NCBI RefSeq assembly: GCF_031583145.1
Contig: NZ_CP134050.1
Coordinates: 4,267,501 to 4,331,500, forward strand
DNA from: Brevibacillus brevis
GTDB taxonomy: Bacteria; Bacillota; Bacilli; Brevibacillales; Brevibacillaceae
DNA: 64,000 bases
Direction: 5' to 3'
The notes beneath the pieces are model-generated. The model was given only the letters and a program-made list of their open reading frames with translations. It was not told where the DNA came from and searched no databases. The position numbers were made by a program, and so were the translations under genes. The stretch's first letter is position 1; every line of letters begins with the position of its first letter. Shown in pieces: positions 60,155-64,000 of this stretch.

Positions 60155-61252
60155 TTAACCGCGAGCGGTAACCACTTCGCCTTTGTACAAGCCGGAAGCG
60201 AGCAGAGCATCCACGAAGCTGTTGAAATCCGGGATGTTCAGCTGCTGCTTCGCGTCGGACAACGCCACGTCCGGATCCGGGTGAACTTCGACCATAATTC
60301 CGTCCGAACCGACTGCGATCCCAGCTTTTGCCGTCGGCAGCAGCAGATCGCGGCGTCCGGTCGAGTGAGTGACGTCCACGAATACCGGCAGGTGAGTCTC
60401 TTGCTTGAGGAGCGGCACTGCCGAGATGTCGAGGGTGTTGCGGGTCGCTTTCTCGTACGTGCGGATACCGCGCTCACACAGCATGACCTGCGTGTTGCCT
60501 TCCGACAAGATGTATTCCGCTGCGTAAATGAACTCCTCGATCGTAGCCGAGAGGCCGCGTTTCAGCAAAATCGGCTTGTTGATGCGTCCGGCCGCTTTCA
60601 GCAGCTCGAAGTTCTGCATGTTGCGCGCGCCGATCTGGATGACGTCGATGTAGTTGCTGGCCATTTCCAGGTCAGCCGGCGTCACGATCTCGCTGATTGT
60701 CACGAGGTTGTACTCGTCACCGATGCGCTTCAGGATCTGCAAGCCTTCTTCGCCCAGACCCTGGAAGTCGTATGGAGAGGTGCGTGGCTTGTACGCTCCG
60801 CCGCGCAGGGTACGCAGACCGCGCTTCACGTGGTTTTCTGCCACTGCTTTTACTTGCTCGTAGCTCTCGACCGAGCAAGGGCCCGCGATCAGAATCGGAT
60901 TGCCGGCACCGAATTCCACGCCTTTTACGGAAATCACTGTATCTTCCGCCTGCTTTTTGCGGCTGACGAGCAGGACTTTCTTCTTGTCGTCGTTTTGCAG
61001 GTCGAGAGATACTTGGAAGATTTGCTTGAACAAATGGCGAACGGTATTGTCATTGAACGGACCTTTGTTGTTTTCTACCAAAAGGTTGAGCATTTGACGC
61101 TCGCGCTCCGGATCAAAGCGATTGCTGCCCTGCTTTTCCTTCTCCTTGCCCAGCTCCTGCACCAGCGTCGCACGCTTGTTAATCAACTCGAGAATCTGCA
61201 GATTGATTTCGTCGATCTGTTTGCGCATGGTATCGATCACATCGTGTGCCAT
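60155..61252 (-). CDS. aroG: Chorismate mutase / 3-deoxy-7-phosphoheptulonate synthase
   Basis: 365 aa bifunctional enzyme of the Bacillus type (called aroA in B. subtilis). Residues 1-90 are an AroQ chorismate mutase ([20 protein letters not shown], then [17 protein letters not shown]); residues 110-365 are a type I DAHP synthase with [32 protein letters not shown] and [14 protein letters not shown]. It condenses PEP and erythrose 4-phosphate; the mutase domain acts as a sensor for prephenate/chorismate feedback. GAGAGGAGAG precedes the ATG. Upstream is a strong promoter. Confidence 0.97.
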   Translation of the reverse strand: MAHDVIDTMRKQIDEINLQILELINKRATLVQELGKEKEKQGSNRFDPERERQMLNLLVENNKGPFNDNTVRHLFKQIFQVSLDLQNDDKKKVLLVSRKKQAEDTVISVKGVEFGAGNPILIAGPCSVESYEQVKAVAENHVKRGLRTLRGGAYKPRTSPYDFQGLGEEGLQILKRIGDEYNLVTISEIVTPADLEMASNYIDVIQIGARNMQNFELLKAAGRINKPILLKRGLSATIEEFIYAAEYILSEGNTQVMLCERGIRTYEKATRNTLDISAVPLLKQETHLPVFVDVTHSTGRRDLLLPTAKAGIAVGSDGIMVEVHPDPDVALSDAKQQLNIPDFNSFVDALLASGLYKGEVVTARG

Positions 61253-61315
61253 GTCTCTCCACTCTCCTCTTCACTTTTGTTTCTCATTTCGGGTCTTTAT
61301 CGATAAATTAGGGTT

Positions 61316-61344
61316 ATTATAATCGATTCAAACTCCCTTGTCAG
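61316..61344 (-). promoter_or_regulatory. Sigma-A promoter of aroG
   Basis: On the minus strand -35 CTGACA (61344-61339), 17-base spacer, -10 TATAAT (61321-61316). Confidence 0.7.
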
Positions 61345-61514
61345 CAGTTTAGCGCCAAAAAGCGCGAAAGTAAATTGCAAATGTTTTGCAAATCTTCAAA
61401 TCAACCCGGAAGATTCGCTGATTCGACAGGATTCTCCTTTGCGAAAGTCGAATAATTGGATAAAAGTACATATCTTTGCACGATATTCATCCAGAACGAG
61501 GAGTGACCTGACCT

Positions 61515-63698
61515 TTGTCTGAGCATACGGAAACAGCTACCAAAGAGCTGATCTTTTCATTAGATATCGGAACGCGCAGCGTGGTCGGCCTGATCGTAGA
61601 GGCTGACCACGAACAATACCGGGTCCTGGACCTGGCCATTCGGGAGCATGACGAGCGTTCCATGCTGGACGGGCAGATCCACGACATTGTCGCGGTCGCC
61701 AAAGTGATTCGGCAAATCAAGGAAGAGCTGGAGCAAAAATTCGGGCCGCTCCACCAGGTAGCGGTCGCAGCTGCAGGCCGTTCCCTGCGCACCCGGAGAG
61801 TCCGGACGGACATGCCCCTCTCCCGCCATGCCTTTATCAACCGGGAAGACGTGCTTGCGCTGGAATTCGCCGCCGTCCAGGAAGCCCAGGCCCAGCTGGC
61901 GCAAGAGCTGAAAGACCAGGATGTCACCCGTTATTACTGCGTCGGATACAGCGTCGTGAACTACTATCTGGACGGCGAAGTCATCGGCAGCCTGATCGAT
62001 CAGCGGGGGGATACCGCGAGTGCGGATGTCATCGCCACCTTCCTTCCACGGGTGGTCGTCGACTCTCTGATCGCCGCTCTCAAGAGGTGCGACCTGGAAA
62101 TGAAGGCGCTGACGCTGGAGCCGATCGCCGCCATCAACGTACTGATTCCGGTCACGATGCGCCGTTTGAACATCGCCCTCGTCGATATCGGGGCCGGCAC
62201 GTCGGACGTCGCCTTGACGGAAGAAGGGGCGATTACCGCTTACGGAATGGTCCCGGTGGCCGGAGACGAGATTACGGATGCACTCATGAACGCCTTCCTG
62301 CTGGACTTCCCGATGGCGGAGGAAGTGAAGCGGGTGCTTTCCACCCAGGAGTCCGTCTCGTTTACCGACATTTTGGGCATGGAGCACACCATGACCGCGG
62401 CAGAAGTGACAGCGGCAATCGATGCCGACATTCACCTGCTGGCGGAGAAAATCGCGTTTAAGATCCTGGAATTGAATGGAAAGGCACCGCAAGCCGTCAT
62501 GCTGATCGGCGGAGGCAGTCTCACCCCCGGCCTGACCGCGAAAGTGGCGCAGGTGCTGAACATCCCAGCCGCGCGGGTGGCTGTCCGCGGCGGTGATGCG
62601 ATCAAGCAATACGTCGGGGACCACCCGCAGCTTAGCGGACCCGAGTTCGTCACACCGGTCGGGATCGCGGTCGCTGCCCGCAGGCATCCGCTCCGCTACG
62701 TCACGGTCACGGTCAATGACGCGCCTCTGCGGATCTTTGACCTGCGCAAAATGACGCTGGGCGATGCCTTGGTCGGCGCGGGCCTGGACATTCGCCGCCT
62801 CTACGGGCGACCCGGACTGGCTATGACGGTCACGGTCAACGGCAGAATGAAGATGATCCCGGGCAAGCACGGCACTCCTCCCGTGATCGAGAAAAACGGG
62901 GAAGCGGCCGGGTTGGACGCCCCGCTCGTGGACGGCGATCAAATCGTCATCGTGCCCGGGCAGGACGGAGAAGACGCGCGTATACAAGCCAAGGATTTGC
63001 TGGACCAGTTGGACACGCTGGAAATACACTGCAACGGCCGGCCTCTTTCTCTCGGTCCGGTCATCCTGGTCAACGGCAAGCCGCAATCGCTAGAGGCGGC
63101 GGTGCCGGACCGCAGCGAGGTAGAGATCCGCTTGCCGCGTACGGTGGGAGAAGTGCTGCAAATCGCCGGCGTGCTATCTGAATCCGGGCAGGACGAGACT
63201 CCATCCCAGCCCTACCAGTTCACGGTAAACGGCCATTCGTATTCAATCCCGTCCCGCTCCACCACGATCGAGCTAAACGGCAAGACTGCCTCGGCTTCCG
63301 ATTACATCCGTCAGGGCGACGAGCTGCTGTATCGGGTGGAAGATGTGCCGTTGCCGACGATTCGGGACGTGATCCCGCTGGAAGAGTGGGTGCAGGAGAC
63401 GATCACGGTCCATTTCAACGGGGAGCCTGTCGTCTTGCCGGTGGCCCAGGTGACGATCACAATGGACGGCAAGACTGCCCAGGCCGAGGACCTCATCTTG
63501 GACGGAGCGGTGATCACTGTCAAGTCGGCGCCTGCCGCCACACCTGTATTCAGCGATGTATTCCGCTACGTCGACGTCTCTTTGGAAAAACCGGATCGAG
63601 AAAGCATCACTGGCTTCGTGATGCTGGTAAATGGGGAGGTCGCCTCCTTTCAGACAGAGCTGAAAAGCGGAGACAAGCTGGAGCTGTATTGGGACTAA
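61515..63698 (+). CDS. FtsA/PilM-like actin-fold ATPase with C-terminal beta repeats
   Basis: 727 aa. Residues 10-395 are an actin/FtsA-type ATPase: phosphate-1 FSLDIGTRSVVGLIVE, phosphate-2 LVDIGAGTSDVALTEEG (D224), adenosine motif MLIGGGSLTPGL. Residues about 395-727 hold five related beta-rich units, each with a VNG turn, a proline, a second NGK-type turn and GD-x-hydrophobic end (centred near 437-480, 503-540, 568-608, 630-671, 699-727), resembling beta-grasp/ThiS-like or SLBB modules. The amphipathic C-terminal helix that anchors FtsA is absent. TTG start with GAGGAG. Role unknown; divergent from aroG. Confidence 0.85.
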   Translation: MSEHTETATKELIFSLDIGTRSVVGLIVEADHEQYRVLDLAIREHDERSMLDGQIHDIVAVAKVIRQIKEELEQKFGPLHQVAVAAAGRSLRTRRVRTDMPLSRHAFINREDVLALEFAAVQEAQAQLAQELKDQDVTRYYCVGYSVVNYYLDGEVIGSLIDQRGDTASADVIATFLPRVVVDSLIAALKRCDLEMKALTLEPIAAINVLIPVTMRRLNIALVDIGAGTSDVALTEEGAITAYGMVPVAGDEITDALMNAFLLDFPMAEEVKRVLSTQESVSFTDILGMEHTMTAAEVTAAIDADIHLLAEKIAFKILELNGKAPQAVMLIGGGSLTPGLTAKVAQVLNIPAARVAVRGGDAIKQYVGDHPQLSGPEFVTPVGIAVAARRHPLRYVTVTVNDAPLRIFDLRKMTLGDALVGAGLDIRRLYGRPGLAMTVTVNGRMKMIPGKHGTPPVIEKNGEAAGLDAPLVDGDQIVIVPGQDGEDARIQAKDLLDQLDTLEIHCNGRPLSLGPVILVNGKPQSLEAAVPDRSEVEIRLPRTVGEVLQIAGVLSESGQDETPSQPYQFTVNGHSYSIPSRSTTIELNGKTASASDYIRQGDELLYRVEDVPLPTIRDVIPLEEWVQETITVHFNGEPVVLPVAQVTITMDGKTAQAEDLILDGAVITVKSAPAATPVFSDVFRYVDVSLEKPDRESITGFVMLVNGEVASFQTELKSGDKLELYWD

Positions 63699-63699
63699 T

Positions 63700-63739
63700 G
63701 AAAAAGAGCTGCCGACTCCCTGGGGTCGCAGCTCTTTTG
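63700..63739. terminator. Bidirectional terminator between the FtsA-like gene and ytxJ
   Basis: AAAAGAGCTGC / GCAGCTCTTTT arms with GAC / GTC continuing the stem; T runs on both strands. Confidence 0.85.
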
Positions 63740-63744
63740 ACTTA

Positions 63745-64000
63745 TTAGGCTTTCATGGCATCCGCAATGGCATCCTTGGTGATTTTCCAGTGGGAGGTGT
63801 GCCATTTGACTTGTCCTTCTTCCAGCAGGAAGATTTGCGGGGACTCATGCTTGATGGCGAACCGCTCTGCCACCGCATTGGATACCGGACGGTCTTCGAT
63901 TACGAAAATGACGGCCGAGGGCACTTCCTGCTCCTGCAAAAACGCTTGAAACTCCCCGTACGCCGCCGCGCTGATCGGGCAGGTGGTGCTGTGCTTGAAC
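63745..64000 (-). CDS. ytxJ: Bacillithiol-system redox protein YtxJ, C-terminal part
   Basis: The gene continues past the right edge; its last 84 codons and stop are visible. FKHSTTCPISAAAYGEFQAF carries the single active cysteine of the YtxJ (DUF2847) monothiol bacilliredoxins, and VIEDRPVSNAVAERFAIKHE with the cis-proline region ESPQIFLLEEGQ completes the thioredoxin fold. It is thought to remove bacillithiol from proteins. Its place beside aroG and ccpA matches Bacillus. Confidence 0.9.
   Translation of the reverse strand, partial: FKHSTTCPISAAAYGEFQAFLQEQEVPSAVIFVIEDRPVSNAVAERFAIKHESPQIFLLEEGQVKWHTSHWKITKDAIADAMKA

Noticed and set aside
61560-63086. 508-codon minus-strand open frame
   Set aside because: Antisense shadow of the FtsA-like gene.
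1-64000. CRISPR arrays, insertion sequences, prophage, tRNA or rRNA genes
   Set aside because: No regularly spaced repeats, transposase or integrase frames, or cloverleaf-like sequences were seen on reading; small RNA genes could still be missed without a search.

Overview
The window looks like a chromosomal segment of an aerobic, endospore-forming Firmicute close to Brevibacillus (Paenibacillaceae). Evidence: Bacillus-type ribosome-binding sites (AAGGAGG) before nearly every gene, use of TTG and GTG starts, sporulation genes (spo0M, ytrH, ytrI, YjcZ-like peptides), codY, ccpA, ytxJ, and gene neighbourhoods known from Bacillus (iscS-thiI; ytrP-like/rpsD; acuABC/ccpA/aroG/ytxJ). The genus is an inference. 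No tRNA, rRNA, CRISPR array, phage or insertion sequence was seen; it reads as core chromosome with some metabolic accessory genes.

Layout. 1-7 kb: a partial FAH-family gene, the iscS-thiI pair for tRNA 4-thiouridine, dapF, a DUF84 NTPase, a HAD nucleotidase, a DUF1540 protein and an SDR. 7-12 kb: three MFS exporters around an ArsR-type regulator that has a clear promoter and palindromic operator. 12-17 kb: codY, then a sporulation block (YjcZ-like peptide, spo0M, ytrHI, small proteins) and a further MFS. 17-23 kb: an HD-GYP gene broken by a one-base frameshift, an M42 peptidase, a GNAT protein, a BaiN-like flavoprotein and a candidate structured RNA. 23-28.5 kb: a large TPM-EzrA-like fusion with a small membrane partner, a YttP-like TetR regulator, a secreted nuclease/phosphatase-fold protein and a lipoprotein.

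28.6-43.2 kb is an arabinose system. On the minus strand, binding protein 1, ytfR-like ATPase, ytfT- and yjfF-like permeases, binding protein 2, araD, araA and araB follow one another. Divergent from them are a YesM-type kinase, an AraC-type response regulator and a third sugar-binding lipoprotein, a layout like the AraPST three-component sensor of Geobacillus. A CcpA (cre) site lies over the operon promoter region, and ccpA itself is in the window.

43-64 kb: a GAF-GGDEF protein (YtrP-like), a histidine phosphatase, an SLH-anchored exported protein, rpsD with its leader, DinB, an Old Yellow Enzyme, a class A PBP with fibronectin III repeats, acuABC, an MTA/SAH nucleosidase fused to a glutaredoxin, ccpA, a CsoR-type copper sensor, aroG (DAHP synthase/chorismate mutase), an FtsA-like ATPase with five beta-rich repeats, and the end of ytxJ.

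The most unusual items are the MtnN-glutaredoxin fusion, the TPM-EzrA fusion, the repeat-bearing FtsA-like protein and the structured RNA candidate at about 22.9-23.1 kb. No wholly new multi-gene system is evident.
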